A stretch of 64,000 nucleotides of DNA, taken from positions 1 to 64,000 of IMG/VR virus record IMGVR_UViG_3300044980_000010; one strand, written 5' to 3'. The position numbers were made by a program, and so were the translations under genes. The stretch comes from a virus. Positions 23,402 to 30,589 of this stretch are shown piece after piece (the first letter of the stretch is position 1; every line of letters starts with the position of its first letter). The notes beneath the pieces were generated by a model. That model was given only the letters and a program-made list of their open reading frames with translations, was not told where the DNA came from and ran no database searches.

Positions 23402-23871
23402 ACACTAAGCAGTGCAGTAAATGTAAGAAAAGCAGGCTGCTAAAGTTCTTCGCTAAGAGAACAGACAGGCCGTGCGGAGTACAATCGCGCTGCAAGAAGT
23501 GTTTCCGTGGATACAGCACTAAGTTAACAAAGCAGCGACAACAGAAAGGCAACAAAGAAGCATACCGAACTTATCACAGGCTTTACTACTACACACCCAA
23601 GGGACAAGCCAAAGCAAAACGCAGGCGCTTGAAGATGTATCACCTAACCCTTGAGCAGTGGGAAGCAAAGCTGAAAAAGCAGAAGTATAGGTGCGCCATT
23701 TGTAAATGCAGACTCAAGGTGCCCTACACCGATCACGACCACGCCACAGGTCAAACAAGAGACATACTCTGTGGTTTGTGCAACTGCCTTTTAGGCTTTG
23801 CAAAAGACAATCTACGCACGTTGAGGCGTGCTATACAATACCTCATAAAACACCGGAGAAAGCATGTCTGA
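23398..23871 (+). CDS. Endonuclease VII-type nuclease
   Basis: A 157-aa basic protein: CSKCKKSR ... CKKCFRGY finger at the N-terminus and YRCAICKCRL, YTDHDHATG, LCGLCNCLLGFAKDN at the C-terminus, the recombination endonuclease VII layout. It starts in an ATGA overlap and its end overlaps the next start, so it is woven into the operon. Branched-DNA resolution or homing are both possible. Codon use is more A/T rich than neighbours, suggesting transfer. Confidence 0.85.
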   Translation: MNTKQCSKCKKSRLLKFFAKRTDRPCGVQSRCKKCFRGYSTKLTKQRQQKGNKEAYRTYHRLYYYTPKGQAKAKRRRLKMYHLTLEQWEAKLKKQKYRCAICKCRLKVPYTDHDHATGQTRDILCGLCNCLLGFAKDNLRTLRRAIQYLIKHRRKHV

Positions 23872-24805
23872 AAATCCACTAGTAGTTGTAAACCGAGCGC
23901 CTATTGAACTGGTACAGGCCAAGAAGCAAAACGCTTTGGCAAAATTGTTCCAGTTGAAGCCGAAGACATTGGAGCTAGTCTCCAAGTCCACGCACCAAGA
24001 AGGGGCCGTACCGGGAACGTTCCGCGTCACCTCCACGAACGAGTCGTTCAAAGAGATGCGTGCCGTCATCCTGTTCGAGCCAGTCGAGCAGCGCGAGAAG
24101 TATCGCAAGGGCGAGTACACGAAGGACTCAAAGGAGTGCTTCTCCCTCGACAACGTGCAGCCTCACCCGAAGGCGAAGACGCCGTATGCGCTGTACTGCG
24201 ACCAGTGCCCCATGGGCGACATCAACTGGGTGAAGTACCGCGAAGCGAAGAACAAAGGCATCACCGGGGAAGCACTCTCCGCGTATCTGCCTCCTTGCCG
24301 CAAGTTCTGGCATCTGTTCATCGCGGCGCGTGAGACGCAGCGCCCGTACTACTTCAACGTGAAGGGCGGCAGCGTGAAGCCGTTTGAAGACGCCATGCAG
24401 AACGTGGCCGACCTGTTCCAGATGATCCTGCAAAACATCAAGGCAGAGAACAAAGCGCACGCTCTGAAGAACGAGCCGCTGATTCCTCTCCCTGAGAGCA
24501 TCGGAGACATCATCTGGCACATCAGCTTCACAATGTACGCATGGCAGCAGAACGGCGGCCAATTCAAGCTGGGCATGAAGGATTTCAAGGTGATGTCCGA
24601 AGAGGACCGCAAGGACTTCGGCAAAATCATCGAGGACATCAAAGCACGCCGCGAGGCTGGTCAACTCCAGACTCAGGAAGCCTCTGAAGCTGAAGAGGAA
24701 GCGGCAGCAGTGAGCGAACCAGCAGCCGGAGCCATTCCGGTCGCACAGGTGACCTCTGTTGTGACCGACGAGGTCGCACTGATGAACGCTCAGATTCAGA
24801 TTTAA
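23864..24805 (+). CDS. Hypothetical protein, possible ssDNA-binding or annealing partner
   Basis: A 313-aa protein of unknown family. A Cys pair (YCDQCPMG) and PPCRKFWHL suggest a zinc site; the middle is helical; the last 50 residues are an acidic Ala/Glu/Pro tail (QEASEAEEEAAAVSE), as often seen in single-strand DNA-binding proteins. Being directly downstream of the exonuclease supports a recombination role, but no recognised annealing or SSB motif is visible. Confidence 0.6.
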   Translation: MSENPLVVVNRAPIELVQAKKQNALAKLFQLKPKTLELVSKSTHQEGAVPGTFRVTSTNESFKEMRAVILFEPVEQREKYRKGEYTKDSKECFSLDNVQPHPKAKTPYALYCDQCPMGDINWVKYREAKNKGITGEALSAYLPPCRKFWHLFIAARETQRPYYFNVKGGSVKPFEDAMQNVADLFQMILQNIKAENKAHALKNEPLIPLPESIGDIIWHISFTMYAWQQNGGQFKLGMKDFKVMSEEDRKDFGKIIEDIKARREAGQLQTQEASEAEEEAAAVSEPAAGAIPVAQVTSVVTDEVALMNAQIQI

Positions 24806-24814
24806 TGGCAAGCG

Positions 24815-24970
24815 ATCCTGAGCGCGAGTACTCAGGATGGTGGAGGGAAGCCACTGTGGCCTCCCCCGGCGATCTACTCAGGGTCGCCGCAGCATTACAG
24901 GTATAGCGGTATTACCGCCGTACGCACGGCGAGCGTGCCCTGTTGTAATGCTGCGAAGGCCCTGAGCCTT
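24815..24970 (+). ncRNA. Candidate structured RNA with five consecutive stems
   Basis: Perfect stems in order: 24815-24822/24831-24838 (8 bp); GGAGG/CCTCC 24842-24864 with an inner CCA/TGG; CGGCGA/TCGCCG 24867-24889; a 12-bp helix 24888-24899/24944-24955 enclosing GCGGT/ACCGC (24906-24918) and GCACG/CGTGC (24924-24938); AAGGC/GCCTT 24956-24970. The loop of the third stem (CTCAGG, 24877-24882) can pair with CCTGAG of the last loop (24961-24966). There is no U-run, so it is not a terminator. It could be a 5' UTR element of the gene at 25002 or a free RNA. Confidence 0.65.
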
Positions 24971-25001
24971 GTACCAAACCCAATCCAAAGGAGAAACACA
25001 A

Positions 25002-25196
25002 ATGGCTACATCACGCACGGCTGACGGAAAGCACACGAAGCGGTTCATCGTTCTGAAGAAGAACTCGGATGATGTCAAGTTCGTTCGGTCCTTCTCGATC
25101 CCCGGCTTCTTCGAGACGCGAGAACTGGCGCAAGCCCAGATCGACAAGGTTTCACCGAACTGTCCGAACGTGCAGTTCAAAGTTCGCCAGAAGTAA
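25002..25196 (+). CDS. Hypothetical small protein
   Basis: A 64-aa ORF with AAAGGAG before the ATG. Beta strand, helix, beta strand (RFIVLKKNSDDVKFVRSFSI). It lies between the structured RNA and a LAGLIDADG gene. Function unknown. Confidence 0.65.
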   Translation: MATSRTADGKHTKRFIVLKKNSDDVKFVRSFSIPGFFETRELAQAQIDKVSPNCPNVQFKVRQK

Positions 25197-25622
25197 ATGA
25201 AGCGCGACGACCTGATCTACACAGCAGCACTGATCGACGGAGAAGGGTCAGTGCTGCTGCAACATTCCCGTGCAAGTGAACGACGCTCTCCGGCTGTGAC
25301 TGTACCAAGCACAACTTGGTGCTTCATGGTTTATCTGAAGAAGACTTTCGGTGGCGCAGTTTCATCGAAGCGAACGTACAAGAAGAACCACAGCAAGTCG
25401 TGGAACTGGTCTGTGCGATACAATGGAGCCATAGACCTATTGCGACGGGTACTGCCGTACTTGAAGCACCCTGAGAAGAAACGCAGGGCTAGACTTATAG
25501 TTGAGCATTTCAAAGCTGTGACGCCGCGCAACGGTCGGTACACAAAGATTCAGGCCAAGCGCAAAGCAGAGTTTGAGCGAGCCTTTCTTAGCCGCTCTAC
25601 AAGAACACACGTTAACAGGTAG
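25197..25622 (+). CDS. LAGLIDADG homing endonuclease
   Basis: A 141-aa protein with a single LAGLIDADG motif (YTAALIDGEGSV, residues 8-19), so it would act as a homodimer. KTFGGAVSSKRTYKKNHS and a basic C-terminus fit DNA contact. It is free-standing: no group I intron core was found around it. Its stop lies only a few bases before the tmRNA acceptor piece, which may have been its target site (inference). Confidence 0.85.
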   Translation: MKRDDLIYTAALIDGEGSVLLQHSRASERRSPAVTVPSTTWCFMVYLKKTFGGAVSSKRTYKKNHSKSWNWSVRYNGAIDLLRRVLPYLKHPEKKRRARLIVEHFKAVTPRNGRYTKIQAKRKAEFERAFLSRSTRTHVNR

Positions 25623-25624
25623 TT

Positions 25625-25985
25625 GTAGCGTTGTCGGACTCGGCTTCGATGCCGACAGGTCCACCAAGAGCCACAAGGTTGCACCCCGTTGAAAGGCGAT
25701 CACTCAAGATCGTTACGAGGGTGGTCCCGGTTTTGTGGTTCTTGGTGGGCCTGAACTGGATTCGACGGCGACGGGCTAGGACTCACCTGCGTGTCGGATT
25801 CGCCTTGCCACGTTACGGAGAGGCAAACCAAAAATGCTAACGACGGAGTTATTGTCACTGCACCCAAGGCGAAAGCCATGGGCGCAGCCGCAGGCCGCTA
25901 ACCACGGGCTGTAGCTGTGAGTTTCACCCACACGAACCGGGGGCTGGTCCCCCGGACCTCGTAGTGGTAGCAAGGAGAAGTAAGG
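25625..25985 (+). ncRNA. ssrA: Circularly permuted (two-piece) tmRNA
   Basis: The 3' acceptor piece comes first: P2 strand 25629-25636, T arm 25640-25655 (TCGGC/GCCGA), CAGGTCC 25656-25662, then A-CCA 25663-25666. An 80-base linker follows, then the 5' end GGGCCTG at 25747-25753 and TGGATTCGACG. GGGCCTG pairs with CAGGTCC including the G3-U70 pair that marks alanine charging; in the precursor the helix runs 21 bp (25656-25676 with 25733-25753). P2 closes as 25763-25770 with 25629-25636. The tag frame starts at GCT 25836: ANDGVIVTAPKAKAMGAAAGR, stop TAA 25899-25901. A 7-bp hairpin follows at 25937-25955. Ends are approximate. Confidence 0.88.
25836..25901 (+). other. tmRNA tag reading frame with unusual end
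   Basis: The resume codon context GCT AAC GAC gives the classic A-N-D start. The frame encodes 21 residues ending AAAGR, not the usual LAA, VAA or similar hydrophobic-Ala-Ala end that directs tagged proteins to ClpXP. Confidence 0.75.
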
Positions 25986-25998
25986 CACCACACAACGT

Positions 25999-26164
25999 GG
26001 GGGCGTAGCTCAATGGCAGAGCGCCAAGGGGCACAACCGTGGATGAAGTAAGCAAACAGGCACGCCTGTTCTAGACAGGAAGCCGGGGATCAGAGCGATC
26101 CATAAAAGCTGAAGGCCACACCAGTTGTCCTTGGAGGTTGGAGGTTCGAGTCCTTCCGTCCCCT
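25999..26164 (+). tRNA. tRNA-like gene with 101 nt in place of the anticodon loop
   Basis: All tRNA parts but the anticodon loop are regular: acceptor GGGGGCG/CGTCCCC (25999-26005, 26157-26163), TA, D arm GCTC-AATGGCA-GAGC (26008-26022), anticodon stem CCAAG/CTTGG (26024-26028, 26130-26134), variable AGGTT, T arm GGAGG-TTCGAGT-CCTTC (26140-26156). Instead of 7 loop bases there are 101 (26029-26129), partly folded (ACAAC/GTTGT, AACAGG-CACG-CCTGTT, GGATC-AGAGC-GATCC). No split gives U33, so identity is unknown. It may be an interrupted tRNA or a tRNA mimic. Confidence 0.55.
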
Positions 26165-26220
26165 GCTTACTTACCAGAACGAGGCGTCAGCGCACGCCTA
26201 CCTTGCACACAGGAGATCAC

Positions 26221-26352
26221 ATGTTCTATCACGGGCACTTCACACACCCTGAGCTATGGATGATGTGGTTCTCATTCGTGGTTAGTTGCTTCACCACGGC
26301 AGCGGCAATCGCTGCGTTCGCATACCTAATCCTCAAGGAGAAAAAGAAATGA
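26221..26352 (+). CDS. Small membrane protein
   Basis: A 43-aa ORF with CAGGAG upstream of the ATG. Residues 13-37 (WMMWFSFVVSCFTTAAAIAAFAYLI) make one transmembrane helix ahead of a Lys-rich tail. First gene after the RNA island; function unknown. Confidence 0.55.
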   Translation: MFYHGHFTHPELWMMWFSFVVSCFTTAAAIAAFAYLILKEKKK

Positions 26353-26609
26353 ACAAACTGACCGGACTGAGCAAGTTGGCAAACGCCTACAATGACCAGA
26401 AAGCCCAACTGAACCTGATCCCACTCGCCACGGACGAAGAGGGACTTGCAAAGGTACAGGCCAAGGTTGACACCATGCAGACGCTGGCGTATGTGTTCGG
26501 CTACATCCGCCGCAGCCTTCGCATTGAAGACTTGGCACCAGCGGCAAAGCCGACGCCGGAAGAAGTGAAACCTGAAGGTCTCAACGGACCAATGCCGCGC
26601 TATTTCTAA
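26349..26609 (+). CDS. Hypothetical helical protein
   Basis: An 86-aa ORF coupled by ATGA with AAGGAG upstream. A long helix (AKVQAKVDTMQTLAYVFGYI) is followed by a Pro-rich tail. No family recognised. Confidence 0.6.
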   Translation: MNKLTGLSKLANAYNDQKAQLNLIPLATDEEGLAKVQAKVDTMQTLAYVFGYIRRSLRIEDLAPAAKPTPEEVKPEGLNGPMPRYF

Positions 26610-26620
26610 GGAGAACCACT

Positions 26621-26983
26621 ATGGCAACAGCATATAATCACATGAAACCGTTCCAGCGCGTCAACTCGTTCGTTGCAGCTAAGATTTACGAGATTGAAAA
26701 AGAGATCGAACTGCTGGAGAGTGAACGCCGCATGTGGGGTGAGAAAGAAGTTCAGAGCCTGCTGGGTGTCATAGACACTTCGGCAGAGAACTTCAAATGC
26801 AACACGCGCCTCGGGGAGTTGCAAGTCAACGAACTACCGAAGTGGAAGGCGTTCCAAGCGAAGTTGATGCGCTGCCAAGGATGCAACGGCTGCGGAGAAT
26901 ACTACATTCACGAGTCGCAGGACAGTGGGCATTATGAGAAGTGCGTTCACTGTGGTGGTACTGGGAAGAACCCGAACCGATAG
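26621..26983 (+). CDS. Helical protein with DnaJ-type zinc motif
   Basis: A 120-aa protein with AAGGAG upstream. Residues 20-85 are a coiled-coil-like helix; residues 83-118 hold CQGCNGCGEYY and CVHCGGTGK, the two CxxCxGxG-type knuckles of DnaJ-like zinc domains. Likely a protein- or RNA-contact module; role unknown. Confidence 0.65.
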   Translation: MATAYNHMKPFQRVNSFVAAKIYEIEKEIELLESERRMWGEKEVQSLLGVIDTSAENFKCNTRLGELQVNELPKWKAFQAKLMRCQGCNGCGEYYIHESQDSGHYEKCVHCGGTGKNPNR

Positions 26984-26992
26984 AGGAGCACC

Positions 26993-27121
26993 ATGAAGAC
27001 GTGGATCAAGAACGTGAAGATGCGTAGGGCCGAGATTGCGATGCTGCACGTGGGCCTCAACAGTGGAGTATGGCACCCCATGGACGTGATCTTCGTGCTG
27101 ACATGGTGGGTGATCGGATGA
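26993..27121 (+). CDS. Small hydrophobic-tailed protein
   Basis: A 42-aa ORF with AGAGGAG upstream: a basic N-terminus (KTWIKNVKMRR) and a hydrophobic C-terminal helix (MDVIFVLTWWVIG). Ends in ATGA with the next gene. Function unknown. Confidence 0.5.
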   Translation: MKTWIKNVKMRRAEIAMLHVGLNSGVWHPMDVIFVLTWWVIG

Positions 27122-27873
27122 GTGAAATCATTAACCTCTCATCACCCCCTGCGATCTACGGGGAACAAGTCGCCGGACGCGCAGCGCGTGTTCGCAAGCA
27201 ACTCAAAGATTTGAGCGCGGACGTGAAGTCCTCAACGTTCGACATGGCCGACCTTCTATTCGAGGCACAGGAGAACAACTATCCCACAGCGTGGGGCTAC
27301 GCTTCTCTGCCTGATTACGCAGCCAAGGAGTTAGGGCTGAAGGAACGCAAGGCTCAGTACCTAGCACGCATCACGAAGGTCTGTCTGGCTGTGGGCCTGA
27401 AGCGTGTCGAATACGAACCTGCTGGGATCAGCAAGCTGCGGGAAATCTGCACACTGGACCCTGAGGGCACTTACTGGAACGCTGCCGAGCACGTTTCGGA
27501 GCCGCTGGACGAGCACATCGTGCGGCTGATCCTAGACTCAGACAAGATGAACGTGGATCAGGTGAAGCTGGAAGTAGCGAAGCTGAAGGGGCAAATCGGT
27601 AAGGACCGACGAGTGCTCCGCTCTTACTCAACAGACATCACGACTTGGACAAACGTCATCGACGTGGCAATCGAGCGAGCAAGAAAGTTTCTGGGCAGCA
27701 AAGGGCGCGACGACGGCGGCAATGCCAAGGAGTACTCGGAGGGAGAATGCTACGAGTGCATCTGTGCAGCCTTCAACGCGGACCCGAACTACGATGAAGA
27801 CCCCGGCGACAAACCGGAAGTTCCGACTGAGGAAACTCAGGCACCACCAACCCTACCAATGGAGATAATCTAA
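27118..27873 (+). CDS. Hypothetical phage protein, helical
   Basis: A 251-aa ORF coupled by ATGA. The segment STFDMADLLFEAQENNYPTA followed by YASLPDYAAKELGLKER resembles helix-turn-helix-containing phage proteins of unknown function. The C-terminus is acidic and Pro/Thr rich. Possibly DNA binding. Confidence 0.65.
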   Translation: MSEIINLSSPPAIYGEQVAGRAARVRKQLKDLSADVKSSTFDMADLLFEAQENNYPTAWGYASLPDYAAKELGLKERKAQYLARITKVCLAVGLKRVEYEPAGISKLREICTLDPEGTYWNAAEHVSEPLDEHIVRLILDSDKMNVDQVKLEVAKLKGQIGKDRRVLRSYSTDITTWTNVIDVAIERARKFLGSKGRDDGGNAKEYSEGECYECICAAFNADPNYDEDPGDKPEVPTEETQAPPTLPMEII

Positions 27874-28430
27874 TGTCAGAAAAGCAGAGACTCAAGCACA
27901 TCGCTGATAACGAAGCAGAGCAGGCACTGCTGCTCAATGGCACAGACAAACCAGAGGCCGAACCAACTCCCGATGGTCTGGGCAAGTGGGAAGGCGGAAC
28001 GCAGGCCCTGAAGGGCAGCAACCGCTGGGTGTCGGAGAGGTCGCACGCGCAACGCACTGGCGACAGCAAGAATGCACCGAGTCTGGACTATGCGTCGAAG
28101 ATCACGCACCGTCAGGACGCAGACTTCAATGAGATTCACACTGACGCTGACGGGAACTTCTTCCTGTACAATGTCAAGACCGACAAGTGGGACATTCCCA
28201 CAGATGCACAGACGATCCCGTTCTACGAAGACGCTGAGGGTAAGACCTTCGCGTTTAACTACAAGACCGGGGCATGGGATGTTCCTGTGACAGTCGTGTA
28301 CGAAGGCGACGATGAGCCATACTTCGACGCGGCGGCAATCGAGCACAACACTGTGCAACAGGACGAAGGCGACACCATCGCTGCGGCGCTGACTGACACC
28401 GAGGTGGTGAGTGAATCAACGCCTGCCTGA
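27873..28430 (+). CDS. Hypothetical protein with repeated beta motif
   Basis: A 185-aa ORF in a TAATG overlap. Two similar segments (FFLYNVKTDKWDIPTD and FAFNYKTGAWDVPVT) suggest a duplicated beta unit. N-terminal third and C-terminus are disordered-looking and acidic. No family named. Confidence 0.6.
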   Translation: MSEKQRLKHIADNEAEQALLLNGTDKPEAEPTPDGLGKWEGGTQALKGSNRWVSERSHAQRTGDSKNAPSLDYASKITHRQDADFNEIHTDADGNFFLYNVKTDKWDIPTDAQTIPFYEDAEGKTFAFNYKTGAWDVPVTVVYEGDDEPYFDAAAIEHNTVQQDEGDTIAAALTDTEVVSESTPA

Positions 28431-28710
28431 GAAGGAATACGCGACCCTCTGCAAGTCGATCTTGCAGAGGGATCGGTACAAGTGTCGCTCGTGCGGACTG
28501 CGAAACAATCTGCACGTGCATCACATTGTATTTCGGTCGCAGCAAGGGCCGGACGAGGCGTGGAACCTGATCACCATCTGCAATGGCTGTCACGATGGCG
28601 TCCACAAAGATGTGAAGGATGGCGTCTACGGGTTGACCATTACCGTGACGTTCGTGCATGACACCACAGTGGTGACTATGATTCGCAGGCCGGGGTGGAA
28701 ACCATGTTGA
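28411..28710 (+). CDS. HNH endonuclease
   Basis: A 99-aa protein from GTG with the complete HNH core: CRSCGLRN, HVHHIVFRSQQG, WNLITICNGCHDGVH. This is the classic small phage HNH nuclease. It overlaps both neighbours, so it is integrated in the operon. Homing enzyme or packaging-type nuclease; the former is more likely without a terminase nearby. Confidence 0.85.
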   Translation: MNQRLPEKEYATLCKSILQRDRYKCRSCGLRNNLHVHHIVFRSQQGPDEAWNLITICNGCHDGVHKDVKDGVYGLTITVTFVHDTTVVTMIRRPGWKPC

Positions 28711-28916
28711 TGTACAGACTGAAGCTGGTGTGGGCAGACAACACGGTGACGTTCTCTCAGTTCTGGGAGACACCAGAGTTCTTTCGAGTTCCAGTACGCC
28801 TGCCCATTCAGGGCACCGAGGCGATGGCGCTAGGCAAGTCGCAGTGGAAAGCTGTGATGTTCAAGCGCGAAGGTGAAACCCAAACGTACCACGAGGTTCC
28901 AAGTGAAAACAGTTGA
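28704..28916 (+). CDS. Hypothetical protein
   Basis: A 70-aa ORF overlapping the HNH stop. Beta-rich, Trp/Phe-containing (KLVWADNTVTFSQFWETPEF). No family recognised. Confidence 0.5.
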   Translation: MLMYRLKLVWADNTVTFSQFWETPEFFRVPVRLPIQGTEAMALGKSQWKAVMFKREGETQTYHEVPSENS

Positions 28917-29199
28917 GGTGTTCTTCAAGAAGACGTTCACACTGCGAGACGACCAGCCGGACAACGAACCAGTGAAGAACTGGACGCGAGACATGGGTCT
29001 GACCTACGTCTACCACAGGAGGATCGACAATGAAAACGCTGCTGACATTTCTCTTGATGATCTTGTGCGTTACATCAGCGGAGGCGAAGCGTCACCATCA
29101 ATCGCGGCATGGATTAGCTCTGCTGCCTCCAAGCCGACAATCGCTTCTCTTGCAGAACCAGATGATCAATCAGATGGGGCTGGAGCGCATTGGAGATGA
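28903..29199 (+). CDS. Hypothetical protein overlapping a peptidase gene
   Basis: A 98-aa ORF from GTG at 28903. Residues 1-60 (VFFKKTFTLRDDQPDNEP, VYHRRIDNENA) look like protein; the last 55 overlap the signal-peptide region of the next gene in another frame. The 170-base overlap is unusually long. Confidence 0.5.
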   Translation: MKTVEVFFKKTFTLRDDQPDNEPVKNWTRDMGLTYVYHRRIDNENAADISLDDLVRYISGGEASPSIAAWISSAASKPTIASLAEPDDQSDGAGAHWR

Positions 29200-29629
29200 G
29201 CGCAGGCTCTCGCGTTTGGTAGAAGACGGGACACTCGTAGCCCTCCCCATAAACGACGCGGTGAAAATCGCGCCGAGTCTCCCGTCAAGCAGGCGCTATG
29301 TGCTTCCGATGGTGAACGACTTCCTCGTGAAGCTGGCGACTGATTCCGTAGCGGAGAATGATCTGCCCCTACAGGTCAACTCCGCTGTGCGGCCAGTGTC
29401 AGTGCAGAGATGGCTTCGCAGAGTGAACGCTAGCGCCGCACCAGTCCATGGCGAGATGGCGAGCAGTCACGAGGCAGGTTGCACAGTAGACCTTGAACGC
29501 ATCCGCATGTCGCGGCAGCAAAGGTTCTGGTTGCAGCTACGGCTGCTGAGGTATCAGGCACTGGGTTACATCCTCGTCGAAGAGGAGTCGCGGTGCTTCC
29601 ACATCATGGTTCTGAAGGAGATCGAATGA
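29030..29629 (+). CDS. Secreted M15-like peptidase (DUF5715-type)
   Basis: A 199-aa protein with a signal peptide (MKTLLTFLLMILCVTSAEA). The C-terminal domain has SSHEAGCTVDLERI, the SxHxxGxxxD zinc motif of M15 D-Ala-D-Ala carboxypeptidases/endolysins, and a later CFHIMV for the third His ligand. It would cleave peptidoglycan peptides outside the membrane, as a second lysis enzyme beside the lysozyme at 42712 or as an exclusion factor. The length suits a single catalytic domain plus a spacer. Confidence 0.7.
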   Translation: MKTLLTFLLMILCVTSAEAKRHHQSRHGLALLPPSRQSLLLQNQMINQMGLERIGDERRLSRLVEDGTLVALPINDAVKIAPSLPSSRRYVLPMVNDFLVKLATDSVAENDLPLQVNSAVRPVSVQRWLRRVNASAAPVHGEMASSHEAGCTVDLERIRMSRQQRFWLQLRLLRYQALGYILVEEESRCFHIMVLKEIE

Positions 29630-29823
29630 AGATCGACATCTATCTGCACAGTGACAAAGACTCTGTGTACGACAAGGGACAGGCCGCTGGGCTTTCAGAA
29701 GAGGCTCTGAGGAAGTTCATGTACACGGGGTACGAAGTGAAGATGACGTACGACGTGAATGCCGAGACCGGAGATTCAAAGCTGATCGCCGTGGACGACA
29801 TCACGCTAGGAGCCAAGCGATGA
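29626..29823 (+). CDS. Hypothetical protein
   Basis: A 65-aa ORF coupled by ATGA to the peptidase gene. Alternating beta and helix (MKIDIYLHSDKDSVYDKG, then EEALRKFMYTGYEVKM). The order suggests it could modulate the peptidase, but no family is known to me. Confidence 0.55.
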   Translation: MKIDIYLHSDKDSVYDKGQAAGLSEEALRKFMYTGYEVKMTYDVNAETGDSKLIAVDDITLGAKR

Positions 29824-30032
29824 TGACCATTGCTGAAGCAAAGATGCGTGCCGCGCATGCCGACTGGATGCTGGCAAAGCAAGCGTGGGGCGAGGCCCTA
29901 GCAGCGATCAATGCTGCGAAGCTGGAGTGGGAGCAGGCGCAAAACGAGTTTTATGGAAGCAAGAATGCCATGAGCACCGCAGCAGGCTGCGGAGGCTGCA
30001 CTGGGTGCAGCACAGGGAAGGGATGCCAATGA
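29820..30032 (+). CDS. Coiled-coil protein with Cys-rich tail
   Basis: A 70-aa ORF: residues 1-48 are an Ala/Trp-rich helix (ADWMLAKQAWGEALAAINAA), residues 55-70 a Gly/Cys tail (AAGCGGCTGCSTGKGC) with four Cys. Overlaps both neighbours. Function unknown. Confidence 0.55.
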   Translation: MMTIAEAKMRAAHADWMLAKQAWGEALAAINAAKLEWEQAQNEFYGSKNAMSTAAGCGGCTGCSTGKGCQ

Positions 30033-30589
30033 GCAGATTCGACGACGCCACAGCAGGCTGCAACGTGAACGCTCTGCCGTTAGACGTGATTTCCGAAGAG
30101 GAGATCGAGCGTGAGCGTGATGCGGAACGTGCAGATGTGATGCACATCACCTGCAAGGACACCGCAGAGGACAACCGCAAGTACGACTTCTGGACGATCC
30201 AGAGCAGCAACGCCTTCAAGCAGGCCAAAGAGGCTGGTGAATATGTAGTGCTGCCGGAGGACAACCAACTCCTGATCGACATCGACTCGCCGGAAGCTGA
30301 GGCGGTCTACAATAAGAACAAGCCGAAGTTCGAGATGCACATCGCCGGGATCGTCACAGAAGAGCGAAAGCCTTCTCGCAACGGCAACACGCACATCTAC
30401 GTCACGCTGGATCGAACCATCGACGCTGAACGCCGCGTGTTGTACCAAGCGTTACTCGGTTCAGATCAGACACGAGAACTGCTGAGTTTTGTACGCATAC
30501 TGAACGAGGACGCACACCCGACTCTCTTCATCGAGAAGCCGCTGCTCCTGCTAGGAGATGGCAATGCTGGACAACCTGACGAAGTGTAA
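30029..30589 (+). CDS. Hypothetical protein
   Basis: A 186-aa ORF coupled by ATGA. Acidic helical N-terminus (ISEEEIERERDAERAD), beta-rich middle (KFEMHIAGIVTEERK ... THIYVTLDR) and helical end. It overlaps the next gene by 26 bases. No family recognised. Confidence 0.6.
   Translation: MSRFDDATAGCNVNALPLDVISEEEIERERDAERADVMHITCKDTAEDNRKYDFWTIQSSNAFKQAKEAGEYVVLPEDNQLLIDIDSPEAEAVYNKNKPKFEMHIAGIVTEERKPSRNGNTHIYVTLDRTIDAERRVLYQALLGSDQTRELLSFVRILNEDAHPTLFIEKPLLLLGDGNAGQPDEV

Noticed and set aside
24815-24970. tRNA or terminator reading of the structured region
   Set aside because: No T-loop consensus, no anticodon arm, and no U-run after any stem.
26062-26081. Amber suppressor tRNA with CTA in the loop TTCTAGA
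   Set aside because: A CCTG/CAGG stem does frame the loop, but no D arm, T arm or acceptor fits around it at tRNA distances.
25197-26164. Group I intron around the LAGLIDADG gene or in the tRNA-like gene
   Set aside because: The tRNA insert is only about 94 bases beyond a normal loop and no group I core helices are visible; the endonuclease gene is outside the RNA genes.
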